From Bacillus suaedaesalsae (GTDB taxonomy: Bacteria; Bacillota; Bacilli; Bacillales; SA4): a DNA stretch of 64,000 bases. The notes beneath the pieces were generated by a model. That model saw only the letters and a list, made by a program, of their open reading frames with translations. It had not been told where the DNA came from and ran no database searches. The position numbers were made by a program, and so were the translations under genes. Positions 1 through 9,731 of the stretch are shown here, one piece after another. Where the stretch lies: NCBI RefSeq assembly GCF_016890225.1, contig NZ_JAFELM010000021.1, positions 54,933 through 118,932 of the forward strand. Reading direction: 5' to 3'. Numbering within the stretch: position 1 is the first letter of the stretch; every line of letters begins with the position of its first letter.

Positions 1-483
1 AGTGGTTCAGCCTTTTCAATGGTAAATACCATTGAGCGCTGTTCAGAGTTTTTAAAGAGCTATGGAGGACATCAAGCAGCAGCAGGTCTATCAATTTATC
101 TAGATCGGTTCCAACACTTTAGTAACAAAATACAAGAGTCAGCTAAAAAAGAACCCAAGTTGACACTTAGACATATGTACGAAACTGAGTTTTCACTAAT
201 GGATTTTCCTAGTCATTTTCATGATGACTTAAAACATCTTGAACCATTTGGAGAGGGAAATCGAACACCAGTGTTTCACAGTAACAAGATGATTGTTGAT
301 AGGGTTGAACACTTTGGTCCTAGTAACCAGCATGTAAAATTCAGAGTGGGTACTAAGGAAGCCTTACTATTCTTTAAAGGAAATCAATTTAAGCCAGTAA
401 ATGGTAAAACAAATTTAGAATGTTTGTATTTCCCACAAACTTCGTCCAATCGTACTTTTTTTATTCATGATTTTAAGCATTAA
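1..483 (+). CDS. RecJ-like single-strand DNA exonuclease, C-terminal part (5' end outside window)
   Basis: The frame is open from base 1, and 160 residues are visible. The sequence has the RecJ-type GGHxxAAG motif (residues GGHQAAAGL, DHHA1 domain) and, further on, a LEPFGEGNRTPVF segment typical of the RecJ C-terminal OB domain. RecJ degrades single-stranded DNA 5' to 3' in recombination and repair; the catalytic DHH domain would be upstream and cannot be seen. The gene ends only 30 bases before tniQ on the same strand, so it probably belongs to the mobile element and is not the housekeeping recJ, which is not a comG neighbour in Bacillus. A role in transposition or defence is inference only. 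Confidence 0.75.
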   Translation, partial: SGSAFSMVNTIERCSEFLKSYGGHQAAAGLSIYLDRFQHFSNKIQESAKKEPKLTLRHMYETEFSLMDFPSHFHDDLKHLEPFGEGNRTPVFHSNKMIVDRVEHFGPSNQHVKFRVGTKEALLFFKGNQFKPVNGKTNLECLYFPQTSSNRTFFIHDFKH

Positions 484-513
484 GTTTCTAGGTCCTCGAG
501 GAGTGAAAATGTT

Positions 514-2394
514 ATGAAGTTAGTGAATCGACCCAAAATGTTACAGGATGAGAGTTTATCCAGTTATATTTTTCGGTTGAGCAAGGAAAATTATTATTCC
601 TCACCAGATGGAATAGCTAAAGAAATCGGAATAAGCTGGTTTGATTGTCACGCAAATAATTTTACTTTAGATAGTTGTGAACTATTATCGAAGCTATGTG
701 ATAACTCGTGTCAAGAATTATTCTATTCTTCTATAAACAGCCTCGGTTTATTTGAGGAAGAACCCTTAATTAAGATGAGCTTGCTCAAATCAAGAATTAA
801 GTATTGTTCCGAATGCATCAAAGATAAAACACATCACCAAAAATTATGGGCACTGAATCCAATATGTATTTGCGTAAATCATGGTGGATACCTATTAGAA
901 AAATGTCAGGGATGTCATAGGAAAATTACTATAAAAAATTTAATGGAAGGAAAGTGCTCTAATTGTAAATTTAAATTTAAAGAAGCAGAAATGAAATCAG
1001 TAGAAATGGAAGGGTTATTGTATAAATCTCAAAGTGAAATTCTAAGAATTTTTAAAGGTCAGCAAAGTGAGTTGTTTAAAGGCTTATCATTAATTAATTT
1101 CATGTATTTTATCAAAGCACATTTATATCTTCTGGAGGGTTTAGCTAGTAAAACCAGTCAAGAAAAAGTAGATATCGAGGTAATTACAAATGATCATAAA
1201 TACTTTGATAATGCTAAATTCGCAGATGTATTAGCTAATATTTATTGGATACATTCGAACTTCCCTCAGAATTTTTATACTGTTTTAGATGAATTCTTTG
1301 AATTGCCTTTTGAAGTAAGAAGAAGGAGAAAAAGTGAGTTTGAAAAAATCCTTGATAGGTATGGAAATAGACTTGAAGTTATTAAAAAAGAATATCTCCG
1401 TTACCAAGAACAACTCATTTCTATCGGGAATGTTCCGAGAAATATTGAATGTTTTAATAAGGAAGCTTCAGAGAAAGTAAAGCAAGACTTTTTAACAAAA
1501 AAACAATTAAGAATAGAGTATAACCTTACAAGAGAAGAAGTAGAAGAATTATGTTCAACTATCAAACCAAATGTATTCAAAAGAGGAAATAATAAAGTCT
1601 TTCAGTTTAGTAAGAACGGAATCGAAAATACAGTTATTTCATTTAAAAAAAACATAGATAACCTAATTACCAAAAAAGAAGTTGCTTGTATCTTAGGTGT
1701 TCATATAGATCAAATAGCTCAACTTGCTGATAAACAATTAATAAGGGAAGTGACAAGTCATAAGAGAAATTGCGTTTGTAAAAAGTCAGTAAAAACCCTT
1801 CTCGAAAGTTTTGAGATTAGGGAGTTGGAAGTTGTGAGTGAGAGTCATATTTCCTTTAAAAGGATTCTTGAAAAATATGTGACAAGTGGCATTTCTATTG
1901 TTCATATTATCAAAGCCCTAAAGGAAAAAAAGTTAACAGGATATGTACATTCTAATAATTCAAAGATAGCCAATTATTATTTTCTAATAGATGAAATTAA
2001 AAAGTTTTTAGATGAATTTTGGAAAAAAAAGAAATGCCAAGTAGGATACCAGTTAGCAGATGTTTGTAAGAAGTTAAATATGGTGGAACGAACTATTCAT
2101 AAGTTGGTAAAACATGGATTATTGTCGCCAATCAACGTAACCAAGAGTAAGAACGGCAGGATAGTGTATTTCTTTAATAATGAAGAAATTGATACTTTTG
2201 CAGAAAAATTTATCACCGTTAAGAAAGCATCCCTTCTCTATAATATTGATCAAAACAGGCTGAGGAGAATTGTATATAAAGAAAAGTTGGAAAATTACTT
2301 AAAAGATATTTGTCCTAAAAAGATACTGTTAGATAAGGAAGAAGTTGACCGAATCATGAGGGAAAGTTATCTGCAAATAAGTGTGGAAAAATAA
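514..2394 (+). CDS. TniQ/TnsD-family target-selection protein (first copy)
   Basis: The 626-residue protein opens with the TniQ signature (DESLSSYIFRLSKEN). Near residues 90-160 it has a zinc-binding series: CSEC, then CxxH (CVNHGG), CQGC and CSNC. TniQ/TnsD proteins choose the target site and recruit the TnsC ATPase. The C-terminal half has several excisionase-like helix-turn-helix stretches, for example around residues 500-545 (VERTIHKLVKHGLLSP), as expected for a long TnsD-type DNA-binding protein. The start ATG follows a GAGGAG ribosome site (498-503). The gene lies between the RecJ-like gene and tniB, all on the plus strand. A second, different TniQ is at 7,855-9,693. Which of the two directs insertion into comGA cannot be told. 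Confidence 0.85.
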   Translation: MKLVNRPKMLQDESLSSYIFRLSKENYYSSPDGIAKEIGISWFDCHANNFTLDSCELLSKLCDNSCQELFYSSINSLGLFEEEPLIKMSLLKSRIKYCSECIKDKTHHQKLWALNPICICVNHGGYLLEKCQGCHRKITIKNLMEGKCSNCKFKFKEAEMKSVEMEGLLYKSQSEILRIFKGQQSELFKGLSLINFMYFIKAHLYLLEGLASKTSQEKVDIEVITNDHKYFDNAKFADVLANIYWIHSNFPQNFYTVLDEFFELPFEVRRRRKSEFEKILDRYGNRLEVIKKEYLRYQEQLISIGNVPRNIECFNKEASEKVKQDFLTKKQLRIEYNLTREEVEELCSTIKPNVFKRGNNKVFQFSKNGIENTVISFKKNIDNLITKKEVACILGVHIDQIAQLADKQLIREVTSHKRNCVCKKSVKTLLESFEIRELEVVSESHISFKRILEKYVTSGISIVHIIKALKEKKLTGYVHSNNSKIANYYFLIDEIKKFLDEFWKKKKCQVGYQLADVCKKLNMVERTIHKLVKHGLLSPINVTKSKNGRIVYFFNNEEIDTFAEKFITVKKASLLYNIDQNRLRRIVYKEKLENYLKDICPKKILLDKEEVDRIMRESYLQISVEK

Positions 2395-2528
2395 ATTTAT
2401 ATTAAAAAAAATAAAAACAGAAAAAAACATTTAGACCATTAATTCCCAATTTTTACATTTGAAATTAATCGAAAGTATGCTCCATAATGTATTCCGAGCA
2501 ACGCTTGCTCAGAAAGGAGAAGTTAAAA

Positions 2529-3494
2529 ATGACTCAGAGTAAAGAAGAGGTAAAACAAAAGGTAATGTCGATGGATGATAAGATGCGTAAAATAAAAAAA
2601 TTACGGATTGAACATCCGAGATTCGTAAAAGCTTTAACGTTGATTAGAAAATGCCATAAATCATTAGAGAGTTCAACAGACCCACAATGTATGCTAATTA
2701 CTGGACCATCAGGTGCGGGGAAGTCAACTTTGTTTGACACTTATGTCCAGTACTACGATAAGGTAATTTATCATAGCTCAAAGACAAAAAAAGTGATCTT
2801 ATGGGGTGAGATTCCAAGTCCAACAAGGATTAATACATTTCTTGAAATGATGTTGGATATGCTAGGTGATCCTCTTCCTACCAAAGGGACAATCGGTAAC
2901 AAAAAACATCGATTAGAAAATCTTATTAGGGATTGCGAAGTAGAGCTGATTATGTTGGATGAATTTCAACATTTTTATAATCAAGAAAATGACAAAATTA
3001 ATTATGATGTAGCGGATTGCTTTAAATCAATAATTAATAAAACCAAAGTCCCAGTAGTATTGTTTGGGTTAAGTGATGCTGAGAAGGTTGTTGCAGCTAA
3101 TCCTCAGTTAAAACGACGATTCTCTTTAAGAGAATCAATCGCACCTTTTTCGTATGATAGCCCTAACGAGGTAGTAGAGTTTCGAATGCTCTTAAAAGAA
3201 GTTGATAAAATGCTCCCTTTTGAGAACCTCTCTGGATTAGGTGAAGAGGACTTAGCAGATAGGTTCATGTTTGCTACAAATGGGGTAATGAATTCTGTTA
3301 TGAAAATCATTAGAGATGCAGCAATACAAGTTGTAGAAGAAGGTCGCGAGAAAATTGAAAGAGAAGATTTAGCAAAAGCCTATCATTTACATTCATCCAT
3401 ATTAAGAGCTAAGAAGTTTAATCCTTTTACAAAAGAAGAATTTAATTATTCTGAGGCATTACAAGAGGTATTCATAGATACGCAAAAGAGATAA
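2529..3494 (+). CDS. TniB/TnsC-family AAA+ transposition ATPase
   Basis: This 321-residue AAA+ protein has Walker A GPSGAGKST (residues 59-67) and Walker B with D144-E145 in IMLDEFQHF. The following VPVVLFGLSDAE and LKRRFSL segments fit sensor and arginine-finger regions of the TniB/TnsC family. Such ATPases bridge the target selector (TniQ) and the transposase (TniA). The start was set at ATG 2,529, after AAAGGAG. An in-frame ATG at 2,487 has no good ribosome site, and a small hairpin (GAGCAACGCTTGCTC) lies between them. This is the only intact tniB seen here, because the second copy at about 5,106-5,640 is broken, so it should serve the intact TniA. Confidence 0.85.
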   Translation: MTQSKEEVKQKVMSMDDKMRKIKKLRIEHPRFVKALTLIRKCHKSLESSTDPQCMLITGPSGAGKSTLFDTYVQYYDKVIYHSSKTKKVILWGEIPSPTRINTFLEMMLDMLGDPLPTKGTIGNKKHRLENLIRDCEVELIMLDEFQHFYNQENDKINYDVADCFKSIINKTKVPVVLFGLSDAEKVVAANPQLKRRFSLRESIAPFSYDSPNEVVEFRMLLKEVDKMLPFENLSGLGEEDLADRFMFATNGVMNSVMKIIRDAAIQVVEEGREKIEREDLAKAYHLHSSILRAKKFNPFTKEEFNYSEALQEVFIDTQKR

Positions 3495-3776
3495 TAGTTT
3501 TTCTTTTATGTTGAATGAAAATATATAAACCTCAAAAAATATAAAAAAAGTAAAATATATATTTTAACGGTTTATGATATCTAATGCAAATGGAATTAGT
3601 AAAATGGAAATCATTACATCTTGCGGATGAAGGACAAACGTTCCATAATGAGAACCTGTAAGCGAGAACAAACGCTCTTAGAAAATAGGAGGTGCGGCAA
3701 AGTGTTTTTTTAGAGGAGATCTTATGCTACACGAAGCCATTAATCAACTAAATAATGAATTGGGAGGGAAAAAGTA

Positions 3777-5033
3777 ATGACACCTGAATCGAGGAATGGA
3801 TCTGTTAAACCTTCTGGTTTAAAGAAAGAAGTTGAGGTTATCATTGAAAGAACAATTCAGAACCAATTTTGTCAAAGGAAGGTGGTGACAATTAAGGATA
3901 TACACTATTTAATTACTACTCTTATTCTAGATATAAATAGAAATCGAGAGGTAGGTGAAAAGTTATTAATACCATCTTACTCAACTGTTTATCAAAGAGT
4001 AATAGCCTTTGGACAAAACAACATTGGGGAAGTGGCTACGAAAAAAGGCTATCGAATCAATTATTCTAAGTTGGATAGTCAATATCCGATGCAAAAAGCA
4101 TTTGTTGTTCATGTAAAGCTAGACATAAAGGTTGTAGATGAAACAACAGACTTGCCACTAGGAAGCCCATGGCTGACATTGATTATTGATTGTTTCTCTA
4201 TGTATCCTCTGGGTATGTACATTCATTTTGATGAACCATCTTATAAAACAGTCATGTTAGCTTTAAAACACGCGATTGTTCCGAAAGAGATTCAAAACTC
4301 ATATCCTTCAATAAAAAATGAATGGCATGCCTACGGATTACCTGAAACTCTAGCCGTCACAAACGCTTGGGGATTTCGGAGTAATCTATTATCGCAAACA
4401 TGCCTTCAGTTGAACGTTAATTTAGAGCATTGTCCGATGGTTCCCAAAATCAGAGGTAAAATGGAACAACCCTTCAAAACGTTCAATGAACTACTATCTC
4501 AAAAGACCCATCACATTACATTTAAGTCTCTGCAAAGACTAATTCATGTGTGGCTTTTGGATAATTACAGTGAAAATTATAACACCAACGTAAAAGGTGT
4601 ACCAGCAGTAATTTGGCGGGAAAACATGAAGAATACGCCAAAAATAATGCCAAGTTCAATGAAAGATACACTATTGCTGTTTATGGAAGAGTGTAATGCG
4701 ACCATAACCAACAATGGGATTCGACATCTTGGACTTACCTATGTTTCTCCAGAACTTTTAAAGTTATCAGTGAAGTTAGAAAGATGGGGACAAGACAAAA
4801 AGGTTATATTCAAATATGATCCAACCGACTTAGCGAAAATTCATGTATACGATGAATATGAGAAAAGGTTCCTAGAGGTACCTAGTACCAATCTTGAGTA
4901 TACAAAGAATGTAACCTTACATTCGCATATTGTTTTCTTAAAAGATTTACAAAAGAAAAAGGTTGATCAGGTCTTTAAAAATACAAACAAAAAACTGACT
5001 GTAATTACAGGAAGGGGTTATAAACAGAAGTAA
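3777..5033 (+). CDS. catalytically dead TniA/TnsB-like transposase paralogue
   Basis: The 418-residue frame aligns along its whole length with the middle of the intact TniA at 5,721-7,772, for example YPLGMYIHF against YPLGFYIGF and KYDPTDLAKIHVY against KYDPTDLSRIYVY. By eye about a third to two-fifths of residues match. It lacks roughly the first 150 and last 100 residues of the intact protein. Of the three catalytic acids, the first Asp is His112 and the second is Thr195 (TNAWGF replaces DNGKEF); only Glu230 remains. It therefore cannot cut DNA by the DDE mechanism, yet it has no stop or frameshift. The ATG overlaps the stop of an 18-codon reading frame (TAATG at 3,775-3,779). It may be a decaying copy or a kept DNA-binding regulator. 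Confidence 0.75.
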   Translation: MTPESRNGSVKPSGLKKEVEVIIERTIQNQFCQRKVVTIKDIHYLITTLILDINRNREVGEKLLIPSYSTVYQRVIAFGQNNIGEVATKKGYRINYSKLDSQYPMQKAFVVHVKLDIKVVDETTDLPLGSPWLTLIIDCFSMYPLGMYIHFDEPSYKTVMLALKHAIVPKEIQNSYPSIKNEWHAYGLPETLAVTNAWGFRSNLLSQTCLQLNVNLEHCPMVPKIRGKMEQPFKTFNELLSQKTHHITFKSLQRLIHVWLLDNYSENYNTNVKGVPAVIWRENMKNTPKIMPSSMKDTLLLFMEECNATITNNGIRHLGLTYVSPELLKLSVKLERWGQDKKVIFKYDPTDLAKIHVYDEYEKRFLEVPSTNLEYTKNVTLHSHIVFLKDLQKKKVDQVFKNTNKKLTVITGRGYKQK

Positions 5034-5105
5034 TTGATGAATAAATTTTTAGGTATAGACGTGAAAGTAAAAGACGGAATATTCGATTAATTAGGAGGAA
5101 CTATT

Positions 5106-5640
5106 ATGCATTTAAATAAAATGTACAGGAAGCTTTAAATCTCATTCGAAATTGTCAGAATTCAAAAAATGCAGGTGGCTTGTTAATCACTGGCGAAACA
5201 GGTACAGGAAAGACATTGCTCGTGAAGCATTTTCTTGAAACACAAGAAAGTAAAGAGAAGATATTGGTCGTAAATGCACCGTTTGGACCAACTTTAAGAG
5301 CGTTACATGAAGAACTCTTAGTGCAAATCGGTGTTCCGTTTCCTACAAAGGGAACTGCGGGGACGAAACTGAGGAGACTTATCGAGCTTATCAAGTCAGC
5401 AAATATTGAATTAGTAGTTATCGATGACTTTCAACGTGTATGTGGTGGCAGTCGACAAAACACAATTGAAGTATTTGAGTTTCTTGTTCATCTTATGGAA
5501 AAATCGAATGTTCCATTCGTCTTTCTGGGGTCAAGCTAGTGCAAATTTAATCTTGGATTAAATGAACGACTTGCAAGAAGTGTTCCTATTCAAATTGACC
5601 TTAATTGTTTAGGAACAGGGGAAGAAGTGTTTTGTTGAGG
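5106..5640 (+). pseudogene. broken second TniB/TnsC ATPase copy
   Basis: An ATG at 5,106 gives only ten codons before a stop. A +2 shift from about 5,123 joins a TniB-like frame with Walker A GETGTGKT, an IGVPFPTKGTAG segment matching LGDPLPTKGTIG of the intact TniB, and Walker B VVIDDFQR. It stops at 5,537-5,539, right after FVFLGSS. Further TniB-like residues (GLNERLARSVPIQID) follow in another frame to about 5,620. At least two frameshifts and a missing C-terminal part make it non-functional. Its presence between a dead and a live TniA suggests a past second or duplicated transposition module. Confidence 0.75.
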
Positions 5641-5720
5641 GCTAACCACTAATTTAAAGGGGGGACACTCGTCTCCCTTTTTAAAATGAAATAATTATTC
5701 GATTCAAGGATGTGATTTCA

Positions 5721-7772
5721 TTGTACAGAGTGCCAGTAGGTCGAGGAGCACGTTTTCTGCTCAACGGAAGATCTTATGAGATAACGAATCAACTTGAACG
5801 CAACTTATTTGAAGCAAACGATTTAGAATTTGACGTAAAAGAAACGTTTTCGAGAGACGATTTACTGAGACAGTTAGAAGAAGGAAACTTGGAATTTCAT
5901 GTTGAAGGCAAAAATACATCAGGTGAAATAATTAGTAAGCCTGATTTCGAAGACATTGATATGTTATCTGAAAAGGTAAAAAATGATGCTGACTTCCGAT
6001 TATATGTCATAAAACCTTTACTAAATCTAAATGTAAAATCACTGGATATGTACGTAAGGGAAAGGGTAAATAAAATTAACAAAGAGTTCAAAAAAGAGGG
6101 GAAAAGTGTTTCAAGGGCAACAGTCTATCGCTGGTTAAAGGATTACAAAGAAAGCGGAGGTTCATATCACTCTCTGATTTCTAGTAACCATAAGTTTGGA
6201 AGCAGAGAAAAAAGAGTTGAAAAAGAAGTTGAAATGATTATTGATCAGGTCATTGATCAGTATTATTTAAAGAGGGGTACAACTTCTCAAAAGACAATTT
6301 TTGAACTGGTCTATCACAAAATTGACGAGTTAAATGCACAACGAGAAGCAGAAGACAGATTGGAACACCCTTCACAATCCACTGTTAGAAGAAGAATTTT
6401 AGACCGCGATCAATATGATGTGACGAAAGCTAGAAAAGGGTCAAAGTTCGCAAATGACAAACATAAACAAGTTAACCATCATAAGGGTCCTGAATATCCG
6501 CTTCAACGAGTGGAAGTTGACCATACAAAATTGGATTTATTCGTGGTTGATGATGAAAATCGTTTGCCAATTGGTAGACCATGGGTAACTTCCGTTCTTG
6601 ATGTTTACACAAGATACCCACTGGGCTTTTATATTGGATTTGAACCGCCTTCTTATACTTCTGTAATGCATGCACTTCATCATGGAATATCAACGAAATT
6701 TTTTATGAAAGAGAAATATCCTAAAGTGAAAAAACAATGGTTAGCTCATGGAATTCCTGAACTTTTAGTTGTAGATAACGGTAAGGAATTTCATAGTAAA
6801 CATTTAAAGGACGCCTGTAACAGATTAGATATTGAAATCATGTATTGTCCAGTAAAGGTACCTTGGTATAAAGGGGCAGTTGAACGATACTTTAGAACAA
6901 TCAATCAAGATTTAATTCATTCCACCCAAGGTACAACTTTTTCTAACGTGGTGGCAAAAGGGGATTATAATCCAAAGAAAAATGCCATTATTGGATTTAA
7001 CAAGCTACTTGAGATTTTTTATAAATGGGTAGTTGATTATTATACTCAAAATCATCATAAAGGAGCACGTGGGATACCAGCAAAAATATGGAAGACTGCT
7101 TTTGAGTTTGCCCCTGAACCATTAGTTCCACCGTCGAAATTAGATTGGAAAATTATGTTGATGAAAATGGGAACAGGTTCTATTCAACGAACTGGTATTA
7201 GAGATCGCCACTTGTTTTATCAGTCACAAGATCTTAGAGATATACAGCATGAACTTTTCAAGAGAGGACTTCCGAACAGCATAAAATATAAATACGATCC
7301 AACAGATTTGTCTAGAATTTATGTTTATAACGAATTTAAAAGGAGTTATTTGGAAGTGCCATGCACTAATCAAGATTACTCCTATGGATTAAATGAGTAT
7401 ACACACAGAATTCTGATAAAAATGTTAAATGATGAAGAAAAGAAAGTTAACATGAGCGAATTAGCAGCAGCTAAAGCTGAACTTATGGAGATGGTTCAAG
7501 AGGAGAGAAATAAAACTCTAAAACCACAACAAAAAGAACGAGTGAAGGGAACAGGTTCAAATCAAGAGTGGTCAGAACAACCAAGTAAGAAAGTTCCAAA
7601 TAAATCAAATACAATCGTGTCGGTTGAAACTAGCGAAAAAGAAACGAGTCAACCACAACACCCTTTGAACAATAAGGAAGAGAAACCTGAATTGAAAGGT
7701 CAAGAACTTGATATTATTAGTTCATTTGATAAAGTCGATTTATCTAACTGGGGTTATTCAAAAGCAAATTAA
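5721..7772 (+). CDS. TniA/TnsB-family DDE transposase, intact
   Basis: The protein has about 683 residues. It has an N-terminal DNA-binding region with a helix-turn-helix (TVYRWLKDYKESGG), then the RNase H-fold catalytic core. Catalytic residues are D267 (VEVDHTKLD), D352 (VVDNGKEFH) and E388 (KGAVERYFRT), giving the D,D(35)E spacing of TnsB/TniA. A mu-type C-terminal domain (KYDPTDLSRIYVY) and a charged, low-complexity tail follow; tails of this kind contact TnsC in Tn7. The likely start is TTG 5,721, ten bases after AAGGA; GTG 5,712 is the alternative but touches the ribosome site. A strong terminator follows the gene. Without TnsA the product would be expected to make cointegrates. Confidence 0.88.
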   Translation: MYRVPVGRGARFLLNGRSYEITNQLERNLFEANDLEFDVKETFSRDDLLRQLEEGNLEFHVEGKNTSGEIISKPDFEDIDMLSEKVKNDADFRLYVIKPLLNLNVKSLDMYVRERVNKINKEFKKEGKSVSRATVYRWLKDYKESGGSYHSLISSNHKFGSREKRVEKEVEMIIDQVIDQYYLKRGTTSQKTIFELVYHKIDELNAQREAEDRLEHPSQSTVRRRILDRDQYDVTKARKGSKFANDKHKQVNHHKGPEYPLQRVEVDHTKLDLFVVDDENRLPIGRPWVTSVLDVYTRYPLGFYIGFEPPSYTSVMHALHHGISTKFFMKEKYPKVKKQWLAHGIPELLVVDNGKEFHSKHLKDACNRLDIEIMYCPVKVPWYKGAVERYFRTINQDLIHSTQGTTFSNVVAKGDYNPKKNAIIGFNKLLEIFYKWVVDYYTQNHHKGARGIPAKIWKTAFEFAPEPLVPPSKLDWKIMLMKMGTGSIQRTGIRDRHLFYQSQDLRDIQHELFKRGLPNSIKYKYDPTDLSRIYVYNEFKRSYLEVPCTNQDYSYGLNEYTHRILIKMLNDEEKKVNMSELAAAKAELMEMVQEERNKTLKPQQKERVKGTGSNQEWSEQPSKKVPNKSNTIVSVETSEKETSQPQHPLNNKEEKPELKGQELDIISSFDKVDLSNWGYSKAN

Positions 7773-7777
7773 ATTAT

Positions 7778-7818
7778 CGCCTTCTAAATTCTAGTATTTT
7801 AGAAGGCGGTTTTCTTTT
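7778..7818 (+). terminator. terminator after tniA
   Basis: An 11-base-pair perfect stem (CGCCTTCTAAA with TTTAGAAGGCG) has an 9-base loop and is followed by GTTTTCTTTT. It sits six bases after the transposase stop codon and separates tniA from the second tniQ. Confidence 0.85.
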
Positions 7819-7854
7819 CATCTGAATTTTATCACCATAGAAAGGACTTACAAC

Positions 7855-9693
7855 ATGGAAAAATTTTTAATACGGACAAGACCTAAAGAATATGAAGGTT
7901 TAATATCTTATTTACACCGATTGGCTAAGGGGAATTATCGAGAAAGCTTTACATCTTTACTAGAAGGTTCTTCTTCTGTAATAACACATTATAACTGTAA
8001 TTATTTAAAAGAAGCTAAATGGGAGTCTCAGGCGAAGAAGCTAGTGGAAATGAGTGAAAACAATATAGAAGAATTAGTATTAAATAAATTTAACGGGTTA
8101 TTCTTTCCAACTAATGCTCCAACAACATTTGAGTATTTGAAGATTTACAATCATAAATTTGTTCGTTTTTGTCCTCAGTGTCTAATGGAGGATTATTTTT
8201 ATCGCATTTTTTGGGATGTATCATTTTTAACCACTTGTAACAAACATAAGGTGTTTTTAATTGAAAAATGTCCAAATTGTAGGGAAAGAATAAATATGTT
8301 TCAACTGTTAAGAAAAAGTTGTAAATGTGGAATGATTATTGCCGATATGGGATCTGTTAAAGTTCCTCCAAGTGATAATGTCATTGACTCTCAAAATATT
8401 GTCCAAGAGCTATTATTGGGTAATAAGAATGAATTTGAGATTGGGAATAAAGAAAAAAAAACTATGATTAATCAGCAAGATTTCTTTCAACTCTTCATCC
8501 TCTTTGCGAATGTAATAGATAAATTGCCAACTGATCATGAATTGTTTAATGTTGTGGAAGATAAACCAAATAAATTATTATTTAATCTCCATTCGAAATC
8601 AAAGGATAGTAGAAATGTATTGATGTTAACTACTATTGTTCTTGTTGCCCTTAATCTTGTAAGAAATCCAGAAATATACTTGCCTTTATTGATTAATCAT
8701 TTGGATAACCTCAAGTCCCAAAAGCTAATTGATCGTAAAGCATACGAGCGCAAGATGAAAATACTAAAGGACGTCTTTAATATGTCATATGGGAAGGTAT
8801 ATCACAAAGTATTTACACGTTATATCCACAGCTTAGGACTTGAACCTGAGAATAAACGGATCATTTTAAGACCATTGCATGTAGAGAAGGAATTCATCTC
8901 TTTCCATGCAGCGAGCCAGTTGCTAAATAAACTGGATTATAATACTGTGAGAAATTTATGTAAATATGGTCTATTAAAATCAGTAGAAAAAGAGAATAGT
9001 ACTTTAATAGAAAAAAAGTCTATTGTTCGTTATATGAAAATGCGAAAAAGTTCTATTAACATGAACCAGGTATGTAGTGTACTCGGACTTAACTTATATG
9101 TAATTTCGGAGCTTACTAAAGAGGGTTTGTTGAAGGCAAATCATGGACCAGAGGTTGATGGTTATCCTAAATGGTTTTTTAAGAAAGAAAATATAGAAAA
9201 ATTTCATGATAAAATAGTTATGAGATGTGAAACGATTGAGATTGATGACGAATGGCTCCCATTAAATAAAGTTATCTACAAAATCAGATTGTTTGACTTG
9301 TCAATAACTGATATTTTTAAATCAATTCTAAAACAACATTTAAGGGTTGGACTGAAAAAAGGTATTGAAAGCTTAGAAGGTTTAAATGTTTCAAAATCAG
9401 ATTTTCATAAATTACTTGTTGATTCTAAGCTATTAAGGATAAATAAACTTGGATTCACTTTTAAAGAAGCCTCTAGGGTTCTTAAAATTGGAGAAAGTAC
9501 ATTAGAAAAATATATTAATCAAGGTGTTTTAAAGTTAAAACATACTGACTTAAATCCGACTCAAAACCTATCAAAATGTATTGATAAAAAACAAATAATA
9601 AAATTTTTAAAGAGGAAATATGATTGGAATCATAACGAAGTGAATCTTTATATTAATAACTATGTTGAAAGTTTAGTTAAGAAAGATGAATAA
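7855..9693 (+). CDS. TniQ/TnsD-family target-selection protein (second copy)
   Basis: The 612-residue protein starts with a TniQ-type segment (KEYEGLISYLHRLAKGNY). It has a zinc-binding series at about residues 105-160: CPQC, then a CNKH pair, CPNC and CKCG. Three or more helix-turn-helix-like stretches follow in the C-terminal half, such as FKEASRVLKIGESTLEKYI near residue 540. The layout resembles the first TniQ but the sequences differ clearly. Start ATG 7,855 follows AGAAAGGA. It is separated from tniA by a terminator, so it may have its own expression. Two long TniQ/TnsD proteins in one element suggest two target modes, or the remains of two merged elements. Confidence 0.85.
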   Translation: MEKFLIRTRPKEYEGLISYLHRLAKGNYRESFTSLLEGSSSVITHYNCNYLKEAKWESQAKKLVEMSENNIEELVLNKFNGLFFPTNAPTTFEYLKIYNHKFVRFCPQCLMEDYFYRIFWDVSFLTTCNKHKVFLIEKCPNCRERINMFQLLRKSCKCGMIIADMGSVKVPPSDNVIDSQNIVQELLLGNKNEFEIGNKEKKTMINQQDFFQLFILFANVIDKLPTDHELFNVVEDKPNKLLFNLHSKSKDSRNVLMLTTIVLVALNLVRNPEIYLPLLINHLDNLKSQKLIDRKAYERKMKILKDVFNMSYGKVYHKVFTRYIHSLGLEPENKRIILRPLHVEKEFISFHAASQLLNKLDYNTVRNLCKYGLLKSVEKENSTLIEKKSIVRYMKMRKSSINMNQVCSVLGLNLYVISELTKEGLLKANHGPEVDGYPKWFFKKENIEKFHDKIVMRCETIEIDDEWLPLNKVIYKIRLFDLSITDIFKSILKQHLRVGLKKGIESLEGLNVSKSDFHKLLVDSKLLRINKLGFTFKEASRVLKIGESTLEKYINQGVLKLKHTDLNPTQNLSKCIDKKQIIKFLKRKYDWNHNEVNLYINNYVESLVKKDE

Positions 9694-9731
9694 TTATTGA
9701 TATAAAAAGATATTTTTGATACCTCTTCTAG

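Noticed and set aside
3724-3777. Small 17-residue gene before the dead transposase
   Set aside because: Too short to support; it may only serve translational coupling through TAATG, and no ribosome site stands out.
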